The position numbers and the translations under genes were made by a program. This document shows positions 30,941 to 39,365 of a DNA stretch of 64,000 nt, piece after piece; the stretch's first letter is position 1, and each line of letters starts with the position of its first letter. The notes beneath the pieces were generated by a model, which was not told the origin of the DNA, searched no databases, and worked only from the letters and a program-made list of their open reading frames with translations. The stretch comes from Sporosarcina psychrophila (lineage in GTDB: Bacteria > Bacillota > Bacilli > Bacillales_A > Planococcaceae): the NCBI RefSeq assembly GCF_001590685.1, contig NZ_CP014616.1, positions 552,501 through 616,500 on the forward strand, in the 5' to 3' direction.

Positions 30941-31726
30941 TTAAAATGAATAAGATTCTCCGTCATCAGGCACTGACACATTAGACGAGATTCCTTTTTC
31001 GTTAATAAAGCTTTTTAATTCTTCTCTGGATAGTCCCCAATGGTTTACAGCTTCCATGTGAACAGTAATGATTTTTGCATCAGGAGCAGCCTTGTACAAT
31101 TCATATAAATCTTCTTGCCCCATGATAAGAGAACCACCCACAAGGAATTGATTATTTCCTGCATTGGCCACAATAATTTCCGGTTTATGTGCATCAATGG
31201 TTTCTTGAACAGCTTCATACCATACTGTATCACCAGTGAAATATAGTGTTTTCTCCTTTGAGTGTTTGAAGACAACGCCACACACTTCACCAGCATGCTT
31301 TAAGATTTCGCCTCTACCATGCTCGCCTTTTGTTTTAATCAATTGAATAGCTTCAAAAACTGTATTCTCTTTTAAAACCTCGACATTTTTGAAACCGGCG
31401 TTTCGAATTTCTGTCGCATCGTTATCATTTTGGGCAAATATTTTTATTTCTTTTGGTAATGCTTCTTTAGCAGCATCATCCCAGTGGTCAGGATGAAGAT
31501 GAGTGACAATGACAGCATCAATATTAAATATAATATTGTCAATGGATGTCGGTAAGCTTACCAAAGGATTATTTTGGTCTTCTCTTGGTGCAGGGGGTAA
31601 ACCAACACCAGTTCCAAAAGGTGGCATAGTCCCTTTTTCCGATAACATTGGATCAATCAAAAACTTTTTGCCTGCATATTCTACAACCGCTGTTGCATTA
31701 CGAATGTGATGTATATTCATGATCAT
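30941..31726 (-). CDS. MBL-fold metal-dependent hydrolase
   Basis: A 261-residue metallo-beta-lactamase-fold protein with the metal motif THLHPDHWDDAA (HxHxDH), TLYFTGDTVWYE and the late ITVHMEAVNHWGLS. It resembles the UlaG/YtkL-like soluble hydrolases. ATG at 31720 (MNIHHIRNATAV) is an alternative start. It forms a two-gene unit with the SnoaL-like protein and is divergent from the Lrp/AsnC gene, the classic arrangement of a regulator with its target. Confidence 0.85.
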   Translation of the reverse strand: MIMNIHHIRNATAVVEYAGKKFLIDPMLSEKGTMPPFGTGVGLPPAPREDQNNPLVSLPTSIDNIIFNIDAVIVTHLHPDHWDDAAKEALPKEIKIFAQNDNDATEIRNAGFKNVEVLKENTVFEAIQLIKTKGEHGRGEILKHAGEVCGVVFKHSKEKTLYFTGDTVWYEAVQETIDAHKPEIIVANAGNNQFLVGGSLIMGQEDLYELYKAAPDAKIITVHMEAVNHWGLSREELKSFINEKGISSNVSVPDDGESYSF

Positions 31727-31849
31727 TAACTCCCTTTTTTTGATATTTTCTTGGTACTTGTATAGTCTATACTAAGACACATTGACGGATACATAGATTA
31801 AATAAAGTCTTTTGTCCGTTTGACTTTATTAATGAAAGGAGTTAAACAA

Positions 31850-32260
31850 ATGTTAGATAATACGGACATGCGGATCTTAGATGAACTATCCAAGAACAGT
31901 CGGCTCACGATGAAAGAATTAGGTGAGAAAGTCCATTTGACTGGACCAGCTGTTTCAGCTAGAGTGGCTAAATTAGAAGATCAAGGAGTGATTGAGGGTT
32001 ATTCAATTAAAGTTAATCGAGTAAAATTGGGGTGTTTTATACATGCTTTTATTATAATCATTACGCAAAGTACTTATCATCAGCCTTATTTGTCGTTTAT
32101 AAAAACGCAAGAACAACACTTAATCAGTAACTATAAAATAAGTGGGGAAGGTTGTTACCTTCTCGAATGCAAATTCCCTTCTAATGAAGTAATGAATGAT
32201 TTTTTGAAAGCCTTAAACGAACATGCAAACTATAAATTATCAATTGTTATTGATAAATAG
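31850..32260 (+). CDS. Lrp/AsnC family transcriptional regulator
   Basis: A 136-residue regulator. The N-terminal winged helix MLDNTDMRILDELSKNSRLT and KELGEKVHLTGPAVSARVAKLE is followed by a RAM/AsnC-type ligand domain (about residues 62-136). The frame is open from 31820, but ATG 31850 follows AAAGGAG and matches the family. It is divergent from the MBL-SnoaL pair with about 120 bp between starts. Confidence 0.88.
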   Translation: MLDNTDMRILDELSKNSRLTMKELGEKVHLTGPAVSARVAKLEDQGVIEGYSIKVNRVKLGCFIHAFIIIITQSTYHQPYLSFIKTQEQHLISNYKISGEGCYLLECKFPSNEVMNDFLKALNEHANYKLSIVIDK

Positions 32261-32401
32261 TGGAAATACAATGGAGAGTTTGTGAATAAATGTACTTAAA
32301 CTAACGGGGTGCTTTTGTTGAAGAACAGTATTTATTTAGCATCATGATTTTTAAAAAAATTATATTTGATAAGTAGTTGGAGTATAAAATCTATATGTAG
32401 A

Positions 32402-32433
32402 TTGAAAGCAAAATAATATTATTTTGCTTTCAA
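32402..32433. terminator. bidirectional terminator between the Lrp gene and Int2
   Basis: A nearly perfect palindrome TTGAAAGCAAAATAAT / ATTATTTTGCTTTCAA between convergent genes. Confidence 0.7.
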
Positions 32434-32441
32434 TTATGTTA

Positions 32442-33653
32442 TCATGCAATGCTTCTCATCAATTCACTAAACTTGTTTGAAGCTTCTTTCTTCATTTCAG
32501 AGGTTACGTGAAGATACACCTTTCTAGTCACTTCATCGTCTTGGTGACCTAACCGATCCATAATTTCTTCTAGTCCTACCCCAGCTTCTGCAAGAAGCGA
32601 TGTATGTGTGTGGCGAAAAGAATGGGGAGTAACTTCAAGATTTAAGTCTACTTTTTTTAATAATCTAGCCATTCTAGTTTCCACTAGTTTAATCAAAATC
32701 GGATAACCAGGATGACGATTGAAATTAGCGAATACATATCCTTCGTTATAGTAGGAGTTACCAAAGCGTTTAATGAGTTTTTCCTGTTCCTCTTTATGTT
32801 TTCTAAATGCATTTATTACTAATTCATCGACGACAACCTTACGTCTAGATTTTTTAGTTTTAGGTGGGCCTAACTCATACTTTTTCGTATTATTTTTAGG
32901 ATTATAATAGGTCTTCGTGATACTAATAATTTGTTTTTCGAAATTAATATCTTTCCATTTTAGAACAACTAATTCACCTACACGCATACCTGTATAGGCC
33001 AACGTTAGGAAAATTAGGATATCCATATATAGTCCTTTTTCTTTAACTATGTCCAAGAATAATGCGAGTTCTTCCTTTTCAAAGTAATTTGGTAGTTCTT
33101 CTTCATCGAATTCAATAATGGTCTGTTGATCACGTTTAATATAAGCATTTTCGGCCGCATTTAATCTGATTACTCTATTACTTATAGCCATTTTAAAAAT
33201 CATCTTACCAGTAGTATGAATACTTTCAATGGTGCTTTTAGAAAAATTTTGATCTTTTAAATCATCTAGTGCTGCTTGGTACATTTCTTTAGTGATATTT
33301 TTAAGTTTTCCATGAGCGAAGTAATGCAATAATTTTTTGATATTGTACTCTCTAATTCTTACAGTTCCGGGTTTTGGAGCATTTCTTTCAATGTAGGCGG
33401 GTAACCACACATTAGCAAAATCCTTGAATAGAATATCTGATTCTTTAACGTATGCACCCTGATTTACTTCGGTAATTATAGCCGAGGCTGCTGCTTCGGC
33501 TTCTTGTTTTGTTTTAAAGCCACCCTTAGTCTTCTGTTGTCTTTCTCCTGTTTTTGGGTCCTTTCCTATATCAATAACGAACGACCACGTCTTACCGCAG
33601 ATGCAACGATTTGGACCATACGTGCAACCTCTTTTTGTAAAATGACCTTTCAT
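32442..33653 (-). CDS. tyrosine-type site-specific integrase (Int2)
   Basis: A 403-residue integrase clearly paralogous to Int1 along its whole length (same opening MKGHF.KRGCT, same spacing of YTGMRVGELVVL, HSFRHTHTSL, LGHQDDE and KVYLHVT). All catalytic residues (Arg, His-x-x-Arg, His, Tyr) are present. A helix-turn-helix protein of excisionase type is encoded 110 nt upstream in the same direction. No obvious groEL core lies next to it, so its own attachment site may differ or be lost. Confidence 0.93.
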   Translation of the reverse strand: MKGHFTKRGCTYGPNRCICGKTWSFVIDIGKDPKTGERQQKTKGGFKTKQEAEAAASAIITEVNQGAYVKESDILFKDFANVWLPAYIERNAPKPGTVRIREYNIKKLLHYFAHGKLKNITKEMYQAALDDLKDQNFSKSTIESIHTTGKMIFKMAISNRVIRLNAAENAYIKRDQQTIIEFDEEELPNYFEKEELALFLDIVKEKGLYMDILIFLTLAYTGMRVGELVVLKWKDINFEKQIISITKTYYNPKNNTKKYELGPPKTKKSRRKVVVDELVINAFRKHKEEQEKLIKRFGNSYYNEGYVFANFNRHPGYPILIKLVETRMARLLKKVDLNLEVTPHSFRHTHTSLLAEAGVGLEEIMDRLGHQDDEVTRKVYLHVTSEMKKEASNKFSELMRSIA

Positions 33654-33766
33654 AGTGTTTTATCACCTTTCTAATCTAGTGTTTTTTATCGGGTGGATGA
33701 GAATATTAGAAGAAGGGAAAGTGTATATGGACTTAATCAATACATTTTCTCTAATACTTTTCAGCT

Positions 33767-33991
33767 CTAGAATTTATTCTCTTTTCTTTGTGCAATCCAA
33801 TTCTTAAGATCAGATTTTTCGACTCTTTTAGATGCACCAATTTCAAAATTAGGGATACCACCTTGTTCTACATGTACTAGAAATAACTCGTAAACTCTTC
33901 TTCTAGAGATTCCAAGAAATAGAGAAATATGTTGTGCTGTTAATGTGTCGGGCAACGATTCCCAAGTTGTATAATTTTTTGTACGTTCCAT
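33767..33991 (-). CDS. excisionase-like helix-turn-helix protein
   Basis: A 74-residue protein with the MerR/excisionase-type winged helix LTAQHISLFLGISRRRVYEL and IGASKRVEKSDLKNWI. Such proteins bend DNA to direct integrase toward excision, or repress element genes. GTG at 34006 would overlap the AAGGAG ribosome site, so ATG 33991 is used although its spacing is long. It is likely coupled to Int2. Confidence 0.75.
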   Translation of the reverse strand: MERTKNYTTWESLPDTLTAQHISLFLGISRRRVYELFLVHVEQGGIPNFEIGASKRVEKSDLKNWIAQRKENKF

Positions 33992-34053
33992 GGTATTAGT
34001 CCACACTCCTTGTAATTTTCCTTTTTCAACTGATTCAATAACGGATTTAAATC

Positions 34054-34117
34054 AAAAAAACCGCAGTTGGACTAAATCCACAAAATAATTAAGTGGATTA
34101 GTTCCCGCTGCGGTTTT
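34054..34117. terminator. large hairpin terminator
   Basis: AAAACCGCAG / CTGCGGTTTT flank a second stem GGACTAAATCCAC / GTGGATTAGTTCC. It separates the excisionase gene from the serine-recombinase operon. Confidence 0.75.
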
Positions 34118-34229
34118 CGCTTGTTTTGGGTTCTATTATTTGATTAGATATTTCTAAAATCATTATATCTTCGTGTTTTTATATTTGAAGTCTTTTCAAA
34201 AAAAAGAATATTGTTTTAAAGTTTAATTT

Positions 34230-34444
34230 TTCGGTTCTTTGACCATAAATAAAGTATAGCGTTCGGTAATTTAACCATCGAGGAATACCAAGATGGTTAG
34301 AAAACCGAATGAACATGCTCTAAAAGCCTTGATTACAAGGGATTCTAAGAATGCCGATTTTGTAAAAGTAAATTTAGCGCATTCACTTTCGGTTTCCTAA
34401 CCAGTCAAAATTTCTTCTTATCCCATTTGTTCGGTTACATAACC
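34230..34444. repeat. cluster of five 15-bp repeats, consensus TTCGGTTNNNTAACC
   Basis: Copies lie at 34230-34244 (TTCGGTTCTTTGACC), 34262-34276 (TTCGGTAATTTAACC), 34295-34309 (inverted; TTCGGTTTTCTAACC), 34388-34402 (TTCGGTTTCCTAACC) and 34430-34444 (TTCGGTTACATAACC, inside the recombinase 3' end). Copies 2 and 3 extend to 18-bp arms of an imperfect palindrome; copies 4 and 5 are both followed by AGT. They lie immediately downstream of the serine recombinases, so they could be recombination subsites or regulator sites. Confidence 0.7.
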
Positions 34445-35944
34445 AGTTGCATTTTCTAACGAAACAAACGGAGAGAGACGATAACTGATATGAATTTCGT
34501 TATTTTTCTCAAAATTAATCGCTACTTCTTCGAAAAAAATTAAGAAGAATACTCTTAGTTCGGTATCTGCAAAGTCATAAAAACTATGTTTTAGCATTTC
34601 TTTTAAAGTAACTAAAAGATAGTCATCTTCAAGAAGTAGGTTAATTTCATCTATCGTCTCACTGATATAGGTTATTTTTTCTTGTAAGTGGTTCTTAGTA
34701 GACAGAAACACTTCAGATAATAGCGGTGAGTTTGCTATATCATCTTCTAATGTTCTTTCATTAAGGAATACTAATTTAAGTTGTTGCTTTAGGTTATCCA
34801 TAGTTTTTCTAAGTTTGGAAGACCATTGTTTAAGTTGGTGCTTAGAAGTAGTTATAAAAGTATCGAGCTGTGTACTCCATTTTTTCTGCAGATCACTTAA
34901 AACAGATTGATGAACAGGTATTATTGATACACTATTTTTACATTCTGTACACCTGTAAATTCTATATTCTCCACGTTTTCCTTTAGGAGATTGGTCTTTA
35001 GCCGTTAAATACGAATTGCAACTTTTACATTTAATAATTGAACGAAGATAGAATGGCGTATTCATTGTTCCATAATGACCTTTTAAATCGTTTATCTGCT
35101 TTACTAGATGAATAACGGTTGGACTAATAATGGGAGAATGAATATTTTTAAATATCTCAATATCTTTTTCAGGTTTTGGTTTACTAATTTCATAGCTCGT
35201 TCTTACACCCCATGCCAAGTTTCCTGAGTAAGCGCGGTTTGAAAGAATATAACCGATTGTACTACTATTCCAATACTTTACTTTCGCACTTGTTACGGCA
35301 CATTTATTTAAAAACTCAGCAATAATAGCATGTGAATGTCCCCAGCTAGCAAGATGGTAAATTAACTCTACTATTTCAGCATCTTCATTTGGGTACAACA
35401 CTCCATCTTGCATATCATATCCAGCAGGTGTGCGGGAACCGGGGTGTTTAGGTTGTTCACGATTTAATAGATTCTTTTGAGCGTCTGTTGTGCGGACGGA
35501 CTTTATTTCAGACTCTTCTGCTGCAAAGACAAGCTTTGCTTGAACCATAGGATCATCTGGGTTCCATTCACCTTCCGATTGAGTACTGAAAAAATTCACA
35601 TGAGGATACTGTTGTTTTATAGGGATATAAATCTCGTTATAGAAATCAGTGATACTCCTAGTAATTCTAGATTCCTCATAAAAACATACTGCTTCGGCAC
35701 CATTAGCTATATCCTCTAAGAGAAGTTGAATACCTTCCCGTTTACTCACGTTATTATGAAAGGCACTAGTAGCTTTATCTGCTCGCCATTCAATAATTTC
35801 TAAGTTTTCTCTTTCAGCTAATTGTTGAATTTGGCTTTTTTGAATTGCTAAAGAGTTATTACCATCTTGTTTTTTATCAGAATAACGAAGATAGGCGACT
35901 GCATTCAAAGTTTTGATTAACTTGAATTTTTTTCTGTTTTTCAT
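34418..35944 (-). CDS. large serine recombinase 2
   Basis: A 508-residue resolvase-family recombinase. The N-terminal catalytic domain carries the nucleophile in AYLRYSDKKQDG (Ser22) and EESRITRSITDF. The recombinase domain runs about 165-280 (GSRTPAGYDM, SNRAYSGNLAWG), a zinc ribbon has CKSCNSYL...CTEC, and a coiled-coil C-terminus follows from about 370. Its start overlaps the stop of serine recombinase 1 by 4 nt. The opening segment MKNRKKFKLIKTLNAV is slightly longer than usual. The paired arrangement recalls CcrA/CcrB of staphylococcal cassettes. Confidence 0.93.
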   Translation of the reverse strand: MKNRKKFKLIKTLNAVAYLRYSDKKQDGNNSLAIQKSQIQQLAERENLEIIEWRADKATSAFHNNVSKREGIQLLLEDIANGAEAVCFYEESRITRSITDFYNEIYIPIKQQYPHVNFFSTQSEGEWNPDDPMVQAKLVFAAEESEIKSVRTTDAQKNLLNREQPKHPGSRTPAGYDMQDGVLYPNEDAEIVELIYHLASWGHSHAIIAEFLNKCAVTSAKVKYWNSSTIGYILSNRAYSGNLAWGVRTSYEISKPKPEKDIEIFKNIHSPIISPTVIHLVKQINDLKGHYGTMNTPFYLRSIIKCKSCNSYLTAKDQSPKGKRGEYRIYRCTECKNSVSIIPVHQSVLSDLQKKWSTQLDTFITTSKHQLKQWSSKLRKTMDNLKQQLKLVFLNERTLEDDIANSPLLSEVFLSTKNHLQEKITYISETIDEINLLLEDDYLLVTLKEMLKHSFYDFADTELRVFFLIFFEEVAINFEKNNEIHISYRLSPFVSLENATGYVTEQMG

Positions 35945-37326
35945 GATGCATTCGATTCCTTTGCAAATGATGAAAGAAATAGATCGATATGCAAGTAAGT
36001 TTCATAAACAAGAATTTTATCAACAAATAATTCTATGAGTCGTTGAAGTTCTTGTAGGGTAAAATCATAATTAAGCTGTGATAAAAACTGGGTAATGTCC
36101 TTAATCTCGCTACTTAGCCGCTGTAAAGATAATAAATCTTGTTCTAACTCGTTGTATTTGTTTTTAAGAGCTTGGATTTCTTCCAAATAGTTAGATATAG
36201 TAGTTTTCGCTTTACCATCCAGTGTGCAAAGCTTTATTGAAGTATCTAGATATTCTGATGTCGCCCTTTCTAATGCTTTTTGAATTTTTTTTTGCTTTGC
36301 TGTAATATTTTTTGGAATCATTCTTTTTGCCAAATCAACAGAAATCGATTGAACATGATTCAAAACAGTTTGTGTTACTAAATCATTAATCTCTTCAACC
36401 GAAATAGCTAATCTTTTATGATTAGAACTACATACAAAATAACCTACATCAAGTTGATTCTCTTTCCGATGTCTCATCGTATTTCCGCATTCACCACACT
36501 TTGGAGTTACCAAATGTTGTTTGTTAACTTCTTCTAGTTTTTCAAGATAGTAAGCTATAAACTCATCAATTTGTGATTTGTTCGTTAGAAAGAGTTCTAA
36601 GCTGATGATTGGTTCTACATGATGTAGTATCTGATAACCATTTTTCGATTCATAATGTCCAGAGTAAAATGGATTTGATAACATTCTGAGAATCTTGTCT
36701 GGATCTTTTAGACCTTTTCTACGTACCAACAAAAACTCAAGGAACTGATTTTCATTTTGAACATTACTAAAATCGATAAATATTGATTGAATGACATCTT
36801 TTTTATCTTCATTGATAATATATTGTGGTTTGTTTGCATCATCGGTAATTCGTTTATACCCATAAATACTTGATGGATATTGCTTTCGAGCATCAGCAGT
36901 ACGTGTACTTATATTCTGACCTTCCATTTGTGCAAACATCCCATAGAATGCTTCTAGAGCAAGCTTGTTCTTAAAGGGTGGCTCATTACTGGCTGTATAA
37001 ACAACTTCCACATCATATTTGATAAAAATCTTTGTTATATCAACAAATTCATAAAAGTTTCTAGCCAATCGATCACGCTTATAGACAACTACTGTTTTAA
37101 CTTTGCCTTCTTTAATTAAACGAATTAGTTGCATTAGATTAGGTCTTTGATTCATTTTTAACTTCGTAGCTGAAACGTCGTGATCATCTAGATAAATAAT
37201 ACACTCTTCGTTTTCCTTTAAACCCAGTGATTCAAGATGCCTTTTTGCTGCAGAAATTTGTAGATCCAGATTTTGTGCGGCAGAACTCACACGGCAATAA
37301 ATAATAATTAAATTTCTTTCCCTCAT
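35941..37326 (-). CDS. large serine recombinase 1
   Basis: A protein of about 461 residues with the resolvase nucleophile in IIYCRVSSAAQNLD (Ser14), YKRDRLARNFYEF and FAQMEGQNISTRTADA. The recombinase domain includes YGYKRITD and NPFYSGHYES, the zinc ribbon has CGECGNTM, and a long coiled coil follows. The frame is open to an ATG at 37344, but ATG 37326 follows AGAAGGG. It is downstream of three tiny ORFs and translationally coupled to recombinase 2. Confidence 0.93.
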   Translation of the reverse strand: MRERNLIIIYCRVSSAAQNLDLQISAAKRHLESLGLKENEECIIYLDDHDVSATKLKMNQRPNLMQLIRLIKEGKVKTVVVYKRDRLARNFYEFVDITKIFIKYDVEVVYTASNEPPFKNKLALEAFYGMFAQMEGQNISTRTADARKQYPSSIYGYKRITDDANKPQYIINEDKKDVIQSIFIDFSNVQNENQFLEFLLVRRKGLKDPDKILRMLSNPFYSGHYESKNGYQILHHVEPIISLELFLTNKSQIDEFIAYYLEKLEEVNKQHLVTPKCGECGNTMRHRKENQLDVGYFVCSSNHKRLAISVEEINDLVTQTVLNHVQSISVDLAKRMIPKNITAKQKKIQKALERATSEYLDTSIKLCTLDGKAKTTISNYLEEIQALKNKYNELEQDLLSLQRLSSEIKDITQFLSQLNYDFTLQELQRLIELFVDKILVYETYLHIDLFLSSFAKESNAS

Positions 37327-37347
37327 GTAATTATCCCTTCTCATAGG

Positions 37348-37503
37348 TTATTTTCTACTAATCAGTAAAGCACGGAGTTTGTGATCATCTTTTGCAACAT
37401 GATCAAGAAGTATTTTTTCAATATATCTTCTAAACCATAACTCAGATTCAGCTGATAGCTCTTCAGAGTAACTGACTTTTACAACACGATATTGCTCGTT
37501 CAT
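37348..37503 (-). CDS. small protein of the recombinase operon (51 aa)
   Basis: A 51-residue ORF starting ATG after GGAGGGAG, reading MNEQYRVVKVSYSEELSAES then ELWFRRYIEKILLDHVAKD and ending in ISRK. It has acidic and basic amphipathic stretches. The ribosome site, the tight packing before the recombinases and the coding-like composition support it. Function unknown; no family recognised. Confidence 0.7.
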   Translation of the reverse strand: MNEQYRVVKVSYSEELSAESELWFRRYIEKILLDHVAKDDHKLRALLISRK

Positions 37504-37562
37504 TTAGCTCCCTCCAGTCTTATTTTTGTATTATCTTTGACTGGAAGGGAACTTTTTATACT

Positions 37563-37718
37563 CTATTTCTCTTTATCTGTGATAGTAGATTTCATTTCTT
37601 CGAAATTAAGTGATAACTGAACATCATTAACTTCCTTCAATGAATGATTCTTTCTTGGCTTAATAACGGTGTTTATTTCATAACCAGGAATTTTCATCTT
37701 CTTTATTACTTTGTTCAT
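37563..37718 (-). CDS. small basic protein of the recombinase operon (51 aa)
   Basis: Starts MNKVIKKMKIPGYEINTVIK and ends in EEMKSTITDKEK. ATG 37718 follows AGGAAAAATAAC and lies one base after the stop of the preceding 40-codon ORF, so translation is probably coupled. A longer frame to 37790 overlaps that ORF and is rejected. Function unknown. Confidence 0.6.
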   Translation of the reverse strand: MNKVIKKMKIPGYEINTVIKPRKNHSLKEVNDVQLSLNFEEMKSTITDKEK

Positions 37719-37719
37719 G

Positions 37720-37842
37720 TTATTTTTCCTGTAGGTGGATAAACAATTTGATGATAGTATTAGAGATGTCAAGGGATTCGCACTGTTCAAGATATTGCTG
37801 ATACCATTTGGTGATACTTGGATAATTGTGCTTGTCCTCCAC
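37720..37842 (-). CDS. small protein, first gene of the recombinase operon (40 aa)
   Basis: A 40-codon ORF starting GTG at 37842, ten bases after AAAGGAGG: VEDKHNYPSITKWYQQYLEQ then CESLDISNTIIKLFIHLQEK. The sequence looks protein-like (amphipathic helices), and the stop is one base from the next start. No family recognised. Confidence 0.55.
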   Translation of the reverse strand: MEDKHNYPSITKWYQQYLEQCESLDISNTIIKLFIHLQEK

Positions 37843-37931
37843 TGAGGGGTAGCCTCCTTTCTAGTAAAGATAGTTTATATAAATTGGTTGCTATTGGCCT
37901 CAAGCATTAATCATCTTACTCTTAAGATTTT

Positions 37932-38005
37932 AAGATTCTTAGAGGATAAAAGAATCTTTTTACTCCATTGTTGAAAATCTATATACTGCAATACTCTATA
38001 TTGCA
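37932..38005. promoter_or_regulatory. two inverted repeats in the divergent recombinase/Avs control region
   Basis: AAGATTCTT (37932-37940), nine bases, AAGAATCTT (37950-37958), and TGCAATA (37987-37993), five bases, TATTGCA (37999-38005) are perfect inverted repeats. Both lie between the recombinase operon and the MBL-protease-STAND operon. They may be operators; no strong promoter pair could be fixed. The rest of 37843-38141 is AT-rich and empty. Confidence 0.5.
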
Positions 38006-38141
38006 AATTTGTTAAATAAAACGTTGAGAATTAACACCTATTCAATGGTGATTAAATGGTATTTTTATGTATTCTAAGAGGAAGGTAAGATAAGATGTTA
38101 ATGACTGTACTTTAAAATTAAGAAAGTTAGGAGAATGGATC

Positions 38142-39353
38142 TTGACTAACATTTATGTAGAAATGTTCCCTGCATCAAATGGAGATAGTTTTTTAATTTC
38201 ATGTGGAGACGATCAGCAAATAAATATTCTAATAGATTCTGGTTTTGCTGCCACTTATAAAAACTATATAAGACAACGGCTAATTGATTTAAATGAACAA
38301 GATAAACGTTTAAAATTAATGGTTATCACTCACATAGATTCAGATCATATATTTGGAGCGTTAAAACTGTTGAGTGAAAATGAAAACTCTGAAACCGCTA
38401 ATATTATTCCTATAGACCATATTTGGCACAATAGTTTTAGGCATCTTCAAGTAGATTATGAAAAATTTAAATCGAATGAAGAAAGTAAATTAAACCGATT
38501 ATTGGAGGGAATTGTTGCGCGTGGATATCCAAATGAAGTTACAGAGGAACTTAAACAAGATAAACCTATTGGTGCAAGACAAGGTTCTTCTCTTGCAAGT
38601 TTAATAAGAATAGGAGGCTATTCTTGGAATTCACACTTTGATGAAAAGGCAGTATGTATTGAAAATCAACCCTATATTAATCTTACTGATAATATTAAAA
38701 TTACTATACTATCTCCGTCTTATAAGGAATTAGAAAAATTAGAAAAGTATTGGGAAAAGGAATTATATAAGTTAGGTTATAAAGAAAAAATAACATCATC
38801 AACTTTTTTTGATGATGCTTTTGAATTTTTGGTTTCACGAGAAAAACTTCGTATTTTAAATCTTCAAAGGAATATTTCTAAACCGAATCTAACTTTTGAA
38901 AATATCTTAAATACAGAATTTATTGAGGATACAAGTGTTACAAATGGTAGCTCAATTTCATTTATCTTACAACACAACAATAAAAAAATTCTATTTCTTG
39001 GAGATAGTCACCCTTCACTAATTGAGCAACAATTACGATTATTTTTTGGAGATGAAGTAATATGGTTTGATGCAATAAAAATATCCCACCATGCTTCTTC
39101 TGGGAATACAAGTCCTTCGCTACTTGAGATTATTGACTCATCAAATTTCTTTGTATCTACAAACGGTAGTAGACACGGCCATCCGGATTTAATAACGTTA
39201 GTACAGATTGTCCATCGAAAAATTGATGGGAAAAGGAAGCTGTTTTTTAATTATAAAACTAAAGCATCTGAATTTATGGATAATGAAGACAGGAAAAAGG
39301 AATATAATTATGAAATTCATTATTTAGGGTATAAAGAAATAGTGAAAATTTAA
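38142..39353 (+). CDS. MBL-fold protein of an Avs1-like defence operon
   Basis: A 403-residue metallo-beta-lactamase-fold protein of the ComEC/Rec2-like soluble type. Motifs are FPASNGDSFLISC and NILIDSGFA at the N-terminus, the metal motif THIDSDHIFGA, ILFLGDSHPSLI, and KISHHASSGNTSPSLLEII with NGSRHGHPD near the end. The second metal-motif His is replaced by Asp, as is common in this subgroup. It starts TTG at 38142, eight bases after AGGAG. It lies 12 nt before the protease-STAND gene, so the two are one transcript. By analogy it corresponds to the MBL component of type 1 AVAST; its role in defence is not established here. Confidence 0.88.
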   Translation: MTNIYVEMFPASNGDSFLISCGDDQQINILIDSGFAATYKNYIRQRLIDLNEQDKRLKLMVITHIDSDHIFGALKLLSENENSETANIIPIDHIWHNSFRHLQVDYEKFKSNEESKLNRLLEGIVARGYPNEVTEELKQDKPIGARQGSSLASLIRIGGYSWNSHFDEKAVCIENQPYINLTDNIKITILSPSYKELEKLEKYWEKELYKLGYKEKITSSTFFDDAFEFLVSREKLRILNLQRNISKPNLTFENILNTEFIEDTSVTNGSSISFILQHNNKKILFLGDSHPSLIEQQLRLFFGDEVIWFDAIKISHHASSGNTSPSLLEIIDSSNFFVSTNGSRHGHPDLITLVQIVHRKIDGKRKLFFNYKTKASEFMDNEDRKKEYNYEIHYLGYKEIVKI

Positions 39354-39365
39354 GGGGGTGAGTTC

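Noticed and set aside
37563-37790. Extended 75-codon version of the small basic ORF
   Set aside because: It would overlap the better-supported 40-codon ORF with AAAGGAGG; the ATG at 37718 has its own ribosome site.
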